Positions 1 to 8,724 of a stretch of DNA of 64,000 nucleotides are shown here, in pieces. The notes beneath the pieces are model-generated. The model did no database searches. It saw only the letters and a list, made by a program, of their open reading frames with translations, and was not told the origin of the DNA. Within the stretch, counting starts at the first letter, position 1. Each line of letters begins with the position of its first letter. A program made the position numbers and the translations under genes. Source of the DNA: Microvirga terrestris (GTDB taxonomy: Bacteria > Pseudomonadota > Alphaproteobacteria > Rhizobiales > Beijerinckiaceae). Where the stretch lies: positions 310,001-374,000 of the forward strand of contig NZ_JADQDN010000001.1 of the NCBI RefSeq assembly GCF_015694425.1. The letters are read 5' to 3'.

Positions 1-62
1 CCAAGCTGTTCGAAGAACAAGATATCACTGCGGCACAGGCTGCCGCTAAGATGTTCAAGTAG
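1..62 (+). CDS. C-terminal fragment of an unidentified protein
   Basis: The window opens inside a reading frame (third base onward) that runs to a TAG at 60-62. The visible tail of 19 residues is helical and alanine-rich (ends AAQAAAKMFK). Too little remains to name a family. It converges with the small minus-strand gene that ends at 55, overlapping it by 8 bases. Confidence 0.5.
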   Translation, partial: KLFEEQDITAAQAAAKMFK

Positions 63-285
63 TCGCGGTGAGTGTATCCCTGTCGCCTTGCCATGCGGTG
101 TAGAAGTCGCCGGTACGGTCGAGAACGAACACCGTCGGGCAGTTAGATACGGCGGACCAGCAAGCCGATTCAACTGCGAATTTCAAAGCCTTGGCGCGGA
201 AATAGAAGGAACCCAGATCTCTCCCAAACTGCGAAACAGTCCAGCGATTATGCTTGAACGCAACGCAGTACGCTCCGTGGGCCAT
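55..285 (-). CDS. Small hypothetical protein, DUF2188-like layout
   Basis: A 76-residue protein starting MAHGAYCVAF at 285. This start is chosen because a strong GGGAGGA ribosome-binding site lies about 5 bases upstream; an in-frame ATG 30 bases earlier lacks one. The pattern (a Trp-Val strand near residue 15, a helix rich in Ala and Lys around 30-45, then a strand ending with DRTGDFYTAW) recalls the small one-domain proteins common in Methylobacteriaceae that resemble DUF2188. No catalytic motif is visible. The family assignment is inference; that it is a real gene rests on the ribosome site and protein-like composition. Confidence 0.55.
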   Translation of the reverse strand: MAHGAYCVAFKHNRWTVSQFGRDLGSFYFRAKALKFAVESACWSAVSNCPTVFVLDRTGDFYTAWQGDRDTLTATT

Positions 286-476
286 CGGAATCCTCCCAAG
301 TAGCTTATCTGGCAAATCACAGGGCAGTTGCTAACCATCCTGTAATGAGAATGCAACCGCCATTGGCGACTCATTTACGCATGAAAAGTTAAGTGTGAGT
401 TTCGCCGGCTGGTGCTGAACGCTGGATCCGGGAAATTGCTCAATAGGCTCAAAACGGTTATCTCATAAGCGATGTC

Positions 477-1253
477 TCAGAGCGAGGCCGTCACTCCTCC
501 ATCGACATAGATGATCTGCCCGTTGACGAAGTTTGAGGCATTCGAGGCGAGGAAGATTGCGGCTCCGACGAGGTCTTCCAGCTCACCCCAGCGGCGAGAG
601 GGAGTTCGACCGATCAGCCATTCGGAGAAGGCCTTGTCCTCCACGAGCGCGCGGTTGAGTTCCGTCTTGAAATATCCAGGACCAAGGCCGTTGACCTGAA
701 GTCCGTGCTTTCCCCAATCGATCGCCATGCCCTTGGTGAGCATCTTTACTGCTCCCTTGCTCGCCGCATAGGGAGCAATGGAGGGGCGCCCGAGCTCGCT
801 CTGGACCGAGCAGATGTTGATGATCTTGCCTCGTCCGCGCGGGATCATGCATTTTGCAACGGCCTGCCCAACATGGAAGACGCTGTCGACATTTGTCTTC
901 ATCAAGGCATGCCAGGCATCTTCCGGGTAATTTTCGAGCGGCGCTCGAAGCTGCATGCCGGCATTGTTGACTAGGATGTCGATGGGACCGACATTGTCCT
1001 CGATCCATTCAATGGCTGGCCTGACTGCACTGCTGTCGGTGACATCAAAGGCCATCTCATGTGCCGACAGGCCTTCCTGGCGGAGCCGCTCGGCAGCCAG
1101 TGCAAGTTTCGCCGGCTCGCGCCCGTTGAGAACAACCTTGGCTCCGGCTCCTGCAAGCCCATGGGCAAGGGCAAAGCCAATTCCCGCGCTCGATCCTGTC
1201 ACCAGAGCAACCCGTCCGGAGAGACCGAAGAGATTTACAACATTCATCATCAT
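477..1253 (-). CDS. SDR family oxidoreductase, gluconate 5-dehydrogenase-like
   Basis: A classical short-chain dehydrogenase of 258 residues. The cofactor motif TGSSAGIG is at 19-26, NNAG at 96-99, and the catalytic Ser149, Tyr162 and Lys166 (YAASK) are all present. The closest recognisable group is the NAD(P)-dependent gluconate 5-dehydrogenase type, which interconverts a sugar acid and its keto form. Three consecutive ATG codons open the gene behind GAAGG, so the exact start is uncertain by two codons. It is the last gene of a three-gene leftward run (gap 24 bp) with an FAD-linked hydroxyacid dehydrogenase and an enolase-superfamily enzyme, which supports a sugar-acid oxidation role. Substrate not determined. 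Confidence 0.9.
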   Translation of the reverse strand: MMMNVVNLFGLSGRVALVTGSSAGIGFALAHGLAGAGAKVVLNGREPAKLALAAERLRQEGLSAHEMAFDVTDSSAVRPAIEWIEDNVGPIDILVNNAGMQLRAPLENYPEDAWHALMKTNVDSVFHVGQAVAKCMIPRGRGKIINICSVQSELGRPSIAPYAASKGAVKMLTKGMAIDWGKHGLQVNGLGPGYFKTELNRALVEDKAFSEWLIGRTPSRRWGELEDLVGAAIFLASNASNFVNGQIIYVDGGVTASL

Positions 1254-1277
1254 GCGCCTTCGTTCCGCCGGCTGCGC

Positions 1278-2654
1278 CTAAAGCACCCTTCCAGGGTTGA
1301 GAATGCCAGCAGGGTCGAGGGTCTGCTTCATCTTGGCCATCAAGGCGAGTTCAGGTCCGGATCGGCTCAAGGGCAGGTAAGGCCGCTTGATGCGTCCTAT
1401 GCCATGCTCGGCCGACACCGAGCCGCCGAGGCGTGAGACGAGGTCATAGACAAGCCTCTGGACACCCTTCTTGGTCGCGTCAGTCATTTCCCGAATGGCC
1501 ACATTGATATGAATGTTGCTGTCTGCGACGTGTCCGAAAACCACCCAGATAGCCTCCGGCCAATGCTTTGGCATCTCCTCACGCAGATGTGCGACGGCCT
1601 CCGTCATCCGGTCGAGCGGAACGCTGACATCGAAGCGGATCTCCTCAGGCAGGAAGCGGCCATACTCATAGGGCGTTTCCCGGTAGGCCCAGAACCGGTT
1701 TCGGTCGGTGCGCGATTGTGCGACCAAAGCGTCCTTGATCAAGCCCTGCTCATAGAGGTCACTAAGGACAAGCGAGAACGCCTCCGTTCCTGCTGGGTCT
1801 TGTCCCATATCCGCTTCGATCAGGAGCGTGATGTCATGCTCGGCCTCGAAAGCTTTTGAGAGTCCGCAGACTTGGGTGGCGACGGTCATGAACTCCCGCC
1901 ACATCGCCTCGAACACCAGCAGGCGCCCCGGATGCGCCTGCTGGAACTGCCGCAGAACAAGGAGCCCGTCCTCAAAGCTCTCGACAGCGCAGAGAGCGGT
2001 CTGAAGGCCCTGGGGTTTCGGGTGCAGCCCGATCACAACTCGCGTGATGACGCCGAGGGTTCCTTCGCTTCCGATGAACAACTGCGTCCAGTCATAGCCG
2101 GCATTGTTCTTCAGCATCTTGTTCAAGGATCGGATGACGGTGCCGTCCGCGAGAACAACTTCCAGACCAAGGATGTTGCGGCGGGCCATGCCGTAACGCA
2201 GCACCTGATTGCCGCCGGCATTGGTAGCAGCATTGCCGCCGATGGTGCAGGTGCCTCGCGCACCGAGATCGATCCCGCACAGATAGCCAGCCTCATCAGC
2301 GGCCTGCTGCACGGCTGCGAGCGGCGTTCCGGCAAGAGCCGTCAGCGTCGCGCTGGCGGCATCGATCTCTTCGATGCCTGTCATGCGCTCGAGGGAGAGG
2401 GCGATTTCTCCGGCCTGAGGGTGCGCACCGCCTGCCAATCCCGTTAGACCGCCCTGGACAACGACGGCGTACTTATGCTCGTGGCAAATGCGAAGAGCTG
2501 TGGCAACATCCTCGGTCGTCTGCGGCATGACCAAAGCTTTGGGGGGCGTAGGCGGAAGCCCGCTGGCATCGGCATGATTGCGCAAAGGAATATCGGATCC
2601 TGTCTTAACCTGAGATCCAAGGGCAGCTTTTAAAGCATCAATCAAATCGCTCAT
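1278..2654 (-). CDS. FAD-binding oxidoreductase, GlcD / D-2-hydroxyacid dehydrogenase family
   Basis: A 458-residue flavoprotein of the VAO/GlcD family, which oxidises 2-hydroxy acids such as D-lactate, glycolate or D-2-hydroxyglutarate. The FAD-binding type-4 domain spans roughly 35-215, with a glycine-rich stretch near 73 (GGLTGLAGG) and GARGTCTIGGNAATNAGG near 137. The C-terminal oxidase domain (about 220-457) keeps the HGIGR motif near 420 and ends in LDPAGILNPG, as is usual. Start MSDLID is preferred over an ATG six codons earlier because it matches the usual N-terminus. It lies between the SDR and the enolase-superfamily gene with short gaps, probably one operon. The actual hydroxy acid is unknown. 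Confidence 0.88.
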   Translation of the reverse strand: MSDLIDALKAALGSQVKTGSDIPLRNHADASGLPPTPPKALVMPQTTEDVATALRICHEHKYAVVVQGGLTGLAGGAHPQAGEIALSLERMTGIEEIDAASATLTALAGTPLAAVQQAADEAGYLCGIDLGARGTCTIGGNAATNAGGNQVLRYGMARRNILGLEVVLADGTVIRSLNKMLKNNAGYDWTQLFIGSEGTLGVITRVVIGLHPKPQGLQTALCAVESFEDGLLVLRQFQQAHPGRLLVFEAMWREFMTVATQVCGLSKAFEAEHDITLLIEADMGQDPAGTEAFSLVLSDLYEQGLIKDALVAQSRTDRNRFWAYRETPYEYGRFLPEEIRFDVSVPLDRMTEAVAHLREEMPKHWPEAIWVVFGHVADSNIHINVAIREMTDATKKGVQRLVYDLVSRLGGSVSAEHGIGRIKRPYLPLSRSGPELALMAKMKQTLDPAGILNPGRVL

Positions 2655-2690
2655 GGCATTCCATGTCTTCAAATGGTCCTCCGGTCTCGA

Positions 2691-3890
2691 TTATGAGTTC
2701 TCGGATAGTCTGACGATCGCATCCGGCCGGCTGCAGAGATCCGGCAATAACTCCAGGCCTAGGCCCGGCTTCATGTTGACCGTGACCTCTCCATTCGTGA
2801 CGACGGGCAATTCGGTCACCAACTCCGTATACCAGCCGGTGTAGAACGCCCGGACGCTTTCCTGGATCAAAGCATTCCTCGCATGCAGGGAGAAGTGGCA
2901 GGAGGCTGCGTAAACCACCGGCCCGGTGCAGTCATGGGGCGCAACCGGCACATGCCACGCTTCGGCCAGTGCGGCAATCTTGCGCGCCTCGGTGAGGCCG
3001 CCGCACCAGGACAGATCGAGCATGGCGACGCCGGCGACTCCGGTTTCGAGATATTCCCGGAAGGCGTGCGTGTAGGAAAGGGTTTCGGATGCGCAGACCC
3101 ATGCCTTGGAGTGCAGGGCATACTCCTTGAGGTCGCCAATGTTGTCGAGGCGGAACGGATCTTCGTGCCAATAGGTGTCGAACTCTGCGAGAGCCGCGGC
3201 AAGCTTCTTGGCCATCGGCAGGCTCCACAGGGAGTGAAACTCGACCATGATGTCCATCTTGTCGCCGACGGCCTTGCGGATCTTGGCGAACGGCTCAAGG
3301 GCTGTCCTGAGTTCCGCAGGAGATATGTCATAGCCGTGGCTGCGCTCGGCTGCGACATCGAATGGCCAGATCTTCATCCCCGTGATGCCCTGCTCCAGCA
3401 GGGAATGCGCTAGATCGTCGGCGTTGTGCAGGAACGCCTCCAGATCCTCGTATGCACCTTCTGCGCTACCGACTCCCCAGTTCGCCACCTTCTGAGCACG
3501 GTTGTCGCGGATATATCGGTATCCGGCGCAGGTGTTGTAGACCCGAATCTTCTCCCGCGAGCGCCCACCCAGCATTTCGCAAATGGGCTTGCCATGAGCC
3601 TTGCCGAACAGGTCCCACAAGGCAATGTCGACAGCTGAGTTGCCCCGTGTTTCCACCCCGGCCGATCGCCAGCCAAGATAGTTCTGGAGATCCCGGTTGA
3701 TCGCCTCGATCTGAAGCGGGTCACGCCCGATCAGCTTGGCTGCGACGGTCTCATGGATACAGGCCTCCACGGCAGCTGCGCCCATGAAGGTTTCACCCAA
3801 ACCAATAAGGCCCTCATCCGTGTGAAGGCGAACCCAGATGATGTTTGCAAATTCCTGGAGGCGGACTGTCTCGACCCGGGTGATCTTCAT
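2691..3890 (-). CDS. Mandelate racemase/muconate lactonizing enzyme family protein (sugar-acid dehydratase-like)
   Basis: A 399-residue enolase-superfamily enzyme. The N-terminal capping domain begins MKITRVETVRL and the barrel carries NSAVDIALWDL, then metal ligands in VEFHSLW, WHEDPF and CASETL, and a His-based acid/base segment APHDCTGP. The layout matches acid-sugar dehydratases of the mandelate racemase subgroup, which remove water from an aldonate or aldarate to give a 2-keto-3-deoxy acid. Start at 3890 is chosen because homologues begin at this methionine; an upstream in-frame ATG would add 18 residues of non-family sequence. First gene of the leftward three-gene run, divergent from the TRAP transporter. 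Substrate unassigned. Confidence 0.88.
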   Translation of the reverse strand: MKITRVETVRLQEFANIIWVRLHTDEGLIGLGETFMGAAAVEACIHETVAAKLIGRDPLQIEAINRDLQNYLGWRSAGVETRGNSAVDIALWDLFGKAHGKPICEMLGGRSREKIRVYNTCAGYRYIRDNRAQKVANWGVGSAEGAYEDLEAFLHNADDLAHSLLEQGITGMKIWPFDVAAERSHGYDISPAELRTALEPFAKIRKAVGDKMDIMVEFHSLWSLPMAKKLAAALAEFDTYWHEDPFRLDNIGDLKEYALHSKAWVCASETLSYTHAFREYLETGVAGVAMLDLSWCGGLTEARKIAALAEAWHVPVAPHDCTGPVVYAASCHFSLHARNALIQESVRAFYTGWYTELVTELPVVTNGEVTVNMKPGLGLELLPDLCSRPDAIVRLSENS

Positions 3891-4221
3891 TGAACTCTCG
3901 TCGTGGCTGCAACCCATGTGGACATGAAAAACGGCAGAGAACAACAGTTACAGTTGACGCCTTGGATGCTGAAGAGAGTAGTACGGTATCCACCGAAATG
4001 TGCCATCAGGATGGTATTCATAAGTATAATTCGCAACATTAGAACGCTTCCATAAAATTTGGACTTATTGCAGCGTCTAAAGCTCAAAACCCGTTCCGCA
4101 CCGAATTGACACTCGTCAAGGCTGCGCCTTAGATCAGTGAAACTTTGCCCATGAGTGACCTTGAACAGTTGCCTGAGGCGAACAGAATAATGTGGGCAGG
4201 GACAGGAAACAGGGAGCAGCG
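3891..4221. promoter_or_regulatory. Divergent intergenic region of the sugar-acid locus
   Basis: About 330 bases without a convincing gene between the leftward dehydratase operon and the rightward TRAP operon. It must hold both promoters. The best rightward candidate is annotated separately at 4106-4134. The sequence AATTTGGAC at 4056-4064 is identical to one arm of the operator at 14213, but no partner arm is present here, so this may be chance. No regulator gene is adjacent. Confidence 0.5.
4106..4134 (+). promoter_or_regulatory. Candidate promoter of the TRAP operon with an overlapping inverted repeat
   Basis: TTGACA (4106-4111), a 17-base spacer, then TTAGAT (4129-4134). The -35 is perfect and the -10 weak. 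An inverted repeat TTGAC-ACTC-GTCAA (4106-4119) covers the -35, as an operator would. About 88 bases precede the transporter start. Assigned by eye only. Confidence 0.35.
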
Positions 4222-4764
4222 GTGAACAGGGCTATATCCTTCTTCTTCAAGGGCCTAGAGGGCCTCTTGGTCTTGCTGCTCGCCGCCATGGTTGTCATGG
4301 TCTTTGGCAATGTCGTCCTGCGCTACCTCTTCGATACCGGGATCGACGTATCCGAAGAACTCTCCCGGTACTTCTTCGTCTGGCTGACATTCATCGGAGC
4401 GGTCGTGGTGGGACGGCAGAACGCTCACCTTGGTGTGGAAACCCTGGTGGTCCGCTTGGGGGATCAGGGGCGCAAGGTCTGCATGGTACTATCTGACCTA
4501 TTCGTGATTGGATGCTGCGCCGTCTTCTTTTGGGGAACTTGGCAGCAGGCGGAGATCAACGCCACCAACTATGCTCCCATCACGGAAATCTCGATGCTCT
4601 GGGTCTATGGCGTTGGCTTCTTCGCGAGCATCGGGCTGGGCCTGATGGCTGCGCTCCGCATCCTGCGGGTTCTCACCGGACGCCTGAGCGGTCAGGAACT
4701 GCGGGCTTTCTCTGGCGACTACAGTGACGATGAAGCGAATGATCTGAGAGGGCACCTCGAGTGA
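4222..4764 (+). CDS. TRAP transporter small permease subunit (DctQ-like)
   Basis: About 180 residues with four predicted membrane helices, the first at about 10-35 and the second around 55-75. The family signature VSEELSRYFFVWLTFIGA follows the first helix. The small subunit supports the large permease in sodium-driven, binding-protein-dependent uptake of organic acids. I prefer the GTG at 4222 (MNRAISFFF) because GGGAG lies just upstream; an ATG at 4192 would add ten charged residues without a ribosome site. The stop overlaps the next gene by four bases, which indicates translational coupling with the large subunit. Confidence 0.88.
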   Translation: MNRAISFFFKGLEGLLVLLLAAMVVMVFGNVVLRYLFDTGIDVSEELSRYFFVWLTFIGAVVVGRQNAHLGVETLVVRLGDQGRKVCMVLSDLFVIGCCAVFFWGTWQQAEINATNYAPITEISMLWVYGVGFFASIGLGLMAALRILRVLTGRLSGQELRAFSGDYSDDEANDLRGHLE

Positions 4765-6044
4765 CGATTGTCGTATTCCTCACATCTCTTCTGGGGGCCA
4801 TGGCCCTGGGAATGCCGATCGCCTTCGCGCTCATCGTCTGCGCGCTGGCGCTCATGCTCTGGCTTGGCAACTTCGACAGCCAGATCGTCGCTCAGAACAT
4901 GATCATAGGGGCAGACAACTTCCAACTCCTGGCCGTGCCTTTCTTTCTGTTGGCCGGAGAGTTGATGAATGTGGGTGGGCTGTCGAAGCGCATCGTCAAC
5001 TTCGCGCTGGCGTGCCTGGGCCATATTCATGGCGGGTTGGGTTATGTCACCATCGTGGCAGCCCTGATCCTAGCTGCATTATCGGGATCCGCCGCAGCAG
5101 ATACCGCTGCTCTCGCGGCTATTCTCATCCCGATGATGCGAGACGCCGGATACAACATTCCCCGCGCTGCCGGTCTTATCGCCGCAGGAGGCATCATCGC
5201 TCCGGTGATCCCGCCTTCCATCGGCTTCATCATCTTTGGCGTTGCTGCCAATGTCTCCATCTCGCAGCTGTTCCTCGCCGGTGTCGTGCCTGGCTTGATG
5301 ATGGGCGTCTCATTGGTCGTGGCATGGGCGATCGTCAGCAGGAAAGACAAGATGCAGACGACCCCGCGCACATCCATGCGGGAGCGGGGCAAAGCCTTCG
5401 TCGACGGGTTCTATGCACTCCTGATGCCGGTCATGATCCTGGGCGGGATCAAGTGGGGGATCGTGACCCCAACAGAGGCAGCCGTTCTAGCTGCTGTCTA
5501 TGCTCTTCTGATTGGCATGTTCGTCTATCGCGAACTGAAACCCTCGATGCTGTATGGGGTGTTTCTCACAGCGGCCAAAACGACTGCCGTGGTGATGTTC
5601 CTCGTGGCGGCCGCACTCGTGTCTGCTTGGCTGATCACCCAGGCCAACATTCCGGGTGAGATCAGCGGTCTTATCGAGCCTCTGATGGGCAATAAGACCC
5701 TGCTCATGTTCGCCCTGATGTTCCTTGTTGTCATCGTCGGAACGGCGCTGGACTTCTCCCCAACAGTTCTGATCCTAACCCCGGTTCTTATGCCGATTGT
5801 CAAGCAGGCAGGCATCGACCCGGTCTATTTCGGCGTTCTGTTCATCATCAACAATGCGATCGGACTGATCACGCCTCCGGTTGGGATTGTACTCAATGTG
5901 GTAAGCGGCGTGGCTCGTATTCCGATGGGAGCCGTGATCCGAGGGGTTAACCCATTCCTGATCGCTCAATTGATCGTGCTCGTCTTGCTCATCGTAATCC
6001 CCGAGCTGGTGACGGTGCCCCTCGCTTTGTTGCGGGGACGCTAA
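4761..6044 (+). CDS. TRAP transporter large permease subunit (DctM-like)
   Basis: 427 residues, almost wholly hydrophobic, with about twelve membrane helices. Family features include the GMPIAFAL opening, FFLLAGELMNVGGLS near residue 55, GSAAADTAALAAILIPMM near 110 and VIPPSIGFIIFG near 150. It is the transport channel partner of DctQ and DctP. It starts at a GTG inside the stop region of the DctQ gene (GTGA overlap). Family length is about 425, so the gene is complete. Neighbouring enzymes suggest a sugar-acid substrate, which is inference. Confidence 0.93.
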   Translation: MTIVVFLTSLLGAMALGMPIAFALIVCALALMLWLGNFDSQIVAQNMIIGADNFQLLAVPFFLLAGELMNVGGLSKRIVNFALACLGHIHGGLGYVTIVAALILAALSGSAAADTAALAAILIPMMRDAGYNIPRAAGLIAAGGIIAPVIPPSIGFIIFGVAANVSISQLFLAGVVPGLMMGVSLVVAWAIVSRKDKMQTTPRTSMRERGKAFVDGFYALLMPVMILGGIKWGIVTPTEAAVLAAVYALLIGMFVYRELKPSMLYGVFLTAAKTTAVVMFLVAAALVSAWLITQANIPGEISGLIEPLMGNKTLLMFALMFLVVIVGTALDFSPTVLILTPVLMPIVKQAGIDPVYFGVLFIINNAIGLITPPVGIVLNVVSGVARIPMGAVIRGVNPFLIAQLIVLVLLIVIPELVTVPLALLRGR

Positions 6045-6080
6045 CTCGGCTGAAGTTAAACAAAGAGAGAGGAAACAACC

Positions 6081-7091
6081 ATGAAAGCGCTCAAATATAC
6101 CCTTGCTACAGGTGTTGCGGCGACCATCCTTGCGGCTCTTCCGGCCTATGCGCAATTCACCGAGCGTAACATCCGTATTTCCAACGGTGTGAACGAGGAT
6201 CACCCCAACGGTAAAGGGGTTGAGAAGTTCAGGGCATGCTTGACCGACAAGTCAGGCGGAAAGCTGAAGGTTCAGGGCTTCTGGGGCAATGCCCTCGGCG
6301 GTGATCTGCAGGCGACCCAGGCTCTTCGCTCCGGCACGCAGGAGATGGTCGTCACCTCAAGCTCGCCGCTGATCGGCATCCTGCCGGATCTCGGCGTCTT
6401 CGATCTGCCGTTTCTGTTCGCCAACGAGAAGGAGGCTGATGCTGTCCTCGATGGCAGCTTCGGTAAGCACATCGACGCGAAGCTTGAGTCGGTTGGCCTC
6501 GTCAATCTGGCTTATTGGGAGAACGGATTCCGCAACCTCACAAACTCGCGTCGTCCGGTCGAGAAGTGGGAGGACTTTAAGGGCCTCAAGGTCCGCGTGA
6601 TGCAGAACAATGTGTTCCTCGACACCTTCAAGACCCTGGGCGCCAATGCCGTTCCGATGGCTTTCGGTGAGGTGTTTACAGCACTGGAGACCAAGGCCAT
6701 CGACGGTCAGGAGAATCCCTTCGTGACCATTGATACCTCGAAGTTCTCCGAGGTGCAGAAGTACCTGTCGGTCACCCGTCATGCCTATACGCCGTTCCTC
6801 GTTCTCTACTCCAAGAAGCTGTGGGACGGATTGTCGAAGGATGAGCAGGCGGCATTGCGCGATTGTGCGGCTGTGGCTCGCGATGAGCAGCGGAAAGTCT
6901 CCCGTGAGCTGTCTGAGGCCTCGCTCAACAAGATCAAGGGTCAAGGCGTCGTGGTCAACGAGCTGAATGCACAGGAGGCCAACCGCATGCGCGAGCAGGC
7001 GAAGGCCGTTTGGGAGAAGCATGCGTCGACGATCGGTCCGGAAACCGTGAAGATGATGCAGGACGAGCTGACGAAGGTTCGGGGAAAGTAA
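6081..7091 (+). CDS. TRAP transporter substrate-binding protein (DctP-like)
   Basis: A 336-residue periplasmic receptor. A typical Sec signal peptide (MKALKYTLATGVAATILAAL, cleavage after AYA near residue 24) precedes the DctP fold. The ligand-coordinating Arg segment LKVRVMQNN is near residue 170 and ALETKAIDGQENPF near 210. Start ATG 6081 follows AGAGAGGAAAC. It lies 36 bases after the large permease and is followed by a strong hairpin, so Q-M-P form one unit. It delivers the solute, probably an aldonate or similar acid given the context. Confidence 0.92.
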   Translation: MKALKYTLATGVAATILAALPAYAQFTERNIRISNGVNEDHPNGKGVEKFRACLTDKSGGKLKVQGFWGNALGGDLQATQALRSGTQEMVVTSSSPLIGILPDLGVFDLPFLFANEKEADAVLDGSFGKHIDAKLESVGLVNLAYWENGFRNLTNSRRPVEKWEDFKGLKVRVMQNNVFLDTFKTLGANAVPMAFGEVFTALETKAIDGQENPFVTIDTSKFSEVQKYLSVTRHAYTPFLVLYSKKLWDGLSKDEQAALRDCAAVARDEQRKVSRELSEASLNKIKGQGVVVNELNAQEANRMREQAKAVWEKHASTIGPETVKMMQDELTKVRGK

Positions 7092-7107
7092 TTCTTCCAT
7101 TATGAAG

Positions 7108-7136
7108 AGGTGGCGCCGCTGACAGCGGCGCCACCT
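7108..7136 (+). terminator. Strong hairpin, terminator-like, after the TRAP operon
   Basis: A perfect 13-bp stem with a 3-base loop: left arm AGGTGGCGCCGCT at 7108-7120, loop GAC, right arm AGCGGCGCCACCT at 7124-7136. The tail (ACGTTTCTA) is only mildly T-rich, so termination may be partial. It would let the transporter be made in excess of the downstream dehydrogenase. Confidence 0.75.
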
Positions 7137-7203
7137 ACGTTTCTAATGTCCAGATAATTCACGGTACCCAGCTGCGGCATTGCTGAATAAGGGATTTTGA
7201 TCG

Positions 7204-8187
7204 ATGCAGATCCTCATTCTCGGAGCCGCCGGAATGGTCGGCCGTAAGCTCGTCGAGCGCCTGCTGAAAGAACGGCATCTCGGCGGGCAGGAGATCTCCC
7301 GTCTTGTCCTGCACGACGTGGTCGAGCCGGAGCGACTTGAGGCACCGTTTGCAATCGACACTCTGAAATCCGACTTCTCCATCCTAGGCGAGGCCGAGCG
7401 CCTCGTGGCGTCCCGCCCGGATGTCATCTTTCATTTGGCTGCGATCGTTTCCGGCGAAGCGGAGGCCGATCTGGAGAAGGGCTATCGGATCAATCTGGAC
7501 GGCACCCGGTTCCTCTTCGATGCCATTCGCCATATCGGAGATGGCTATCGACCGCGGCTGGTGTTTACGTCATCCATCGCCGTGTTCGGGGCGCCTTTTC
7601 CGGAGGCAATCGGCGATGAGTTCTTCCTGACACCTCTTACGAGCTACGGCACCCAGAAGGCCATAGGCGAGCTGCTGCTGGCCGACTATTCGCGACGAGG
7701 CTTCTTTGACGGTATCGGCATCCGGCTGCCGACCATCTGCGTACGTCCTGGAAAGCCCAACAAGGCCGCTTCAGGGTTCTTCTCTGGCATCATTCGCGAA
7801 CCTTTGAACGGGCAGGAGGCTGTCCTGCCGGTGCCTTTGGAGGTGCGCCATTCCCACGCTTCGCCGCGGTCAGCCGTTGACTTCCTCATCCATGCGGCAA
7901 CTCTCGACCTCTCCCAGGTGGGACCTCGCCGCAATTTGACGATGCCGAGTGTGTCAGTGACCGTCGCTGAGCAGATTGATGCGCTCAGGCGGATCGCCGG
8001 CGACCGTTGCGTCGCCCGGATCCGGCACGAGATCGATCCGACCATCGTGAGCTTTGTCGAAGGCTGGCCCGAGCGCTTCGATGCGCGCAGGGCCGAAGGT
8101 CTAGGCTTTCAGGCAGAGAAGAGTTTCAAGGAGATCATCTCGATTTACATCGAAGACGAGCTTGGAGGCGTTCTACCGGACCGGTAG
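7204..8187 (+). CDS. denD: NAD-dependent epimerase/dehydratase family protein, D-erythronate dehydrogenase-like
   Basis: A 327-residue extended short-chain dehydrogenase. The NAD-binding motif GAAGMVGR is at 8-15 and the Tyr148/Lys152 pair (SYGTQK) is present. The sequence style, with VFTSSIAVFGAPFPE and the substrate-domain segment IRLPTICVRPGKPNKAASGFFS, matches DenD, which oxidises D-erythronate to 2-oxo-tetronate. Known DenD loci usually carry OtnK/OtnC/OtnI enzymes for the later steps; none is in this window. It follows the TRAP genes after the hairpin and probably shares their transcript by read-through. The family call is firm; the exact substrate is inference. Confidence 0.85.
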   Translation: MQILILGAAGMVGRKLVERLLKERHLGGQEISRLVLHDVVEPERLEAPFAIDTLKSDFSILGEAERLVASRPDVIFHLAAIVSGEAEADLEKGYRINLDGTRFLFDAIRHIGDGYRPRLVFTSSIAVFGAPFPEAIGDEFFLTPLTSYGTQKAIGELLLADYSRRGFFDGIGIRLPTICVRPGKPNKAASGFFSGIIREPLNGQEAVLPVPLEVRHSHASPRSAVDFLIHAATLDLSQVGPRRNLTMPSVSVTVAEQIDALRRIAGDRCVARIRHEIDPTIVSFVEGWPERFDARRAEGLGFQAEKSFKEIISIYIEDELGGVLPDR

Positions 8188-8219
8188 CGCCTCTGACCCG
8201 TGTCTTTCGGGCCATGCTA

Positions 8220-8543
8220 TCATTGAGGCCGTTCTGGACAGAACCGCTGCCTGAGCCGGGCCCATTTTCGAACAGCCCAGATGGTAAAATGACCGACAGG
8301 TTTCCGCAGGAAGCGGATGTCATAGGCCATCAGCAGCAGGCCTAACGGCAGCATCCACAATCCGAGGAAAGGCAGGATCGAGAATATTCCTCCAATGGCG
8401 AAGAGAATGCCGACAGGCAACCTGATCCACCGAGCCGCTGGATGGCGAAGGTTCCGAAGAACCCGCGCGACTTTGCCAGGCACCTCATGTTCCAGTTGCC
8501 TGAACGCCTGTCTCAGAACAGCTCTGCCGCTAATGGCTCCCAT
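8220..8543 (-). CDS. Small membrane protein, PGPGW-like family
   Basis: 107 residues. A basic N-terminal half leads into two close hydrophobic helices (about 43-75) joined by LPFLGLWMLPLG, followed by RKPVGHF and a basic amphipathic tail. The short hairpin of two helices with a Pro/Gly/Trp turn resembles the 'putative transmembrane protein PGPGW' group. Function unknown. It converges on denD with a 32-base gap. The ATG at 8543 has only a weak ribosome site. Confidence 0.65.
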   Translation of the reverse strand: MGAISGRAVLRQAFRQLEHEVPGKVARVLRNLRHPAARWIRLPVGILFAIGGIFSILPFLGLWMLPLGLLLMAYDIRFLRKPVGHFTIWAVRKWARLRQRFCPERPQ

Positions 8544-8724
8544 GGCTTCTGAAGTTCTTATTCATGGCGAGAGTTCCACGATCCTCCGGCAGTCTCATGA
8601 TCAACGGCACCAGTGGCAACTGGCGTCAAGCGATAGGAAAGCTTCCTATTCGAAGTTGATAACTAATGAGCTGCATCATTGACGATATGCATTCTGCAAG
8701 GATTTGCGTGCATAGAACTAGTTT

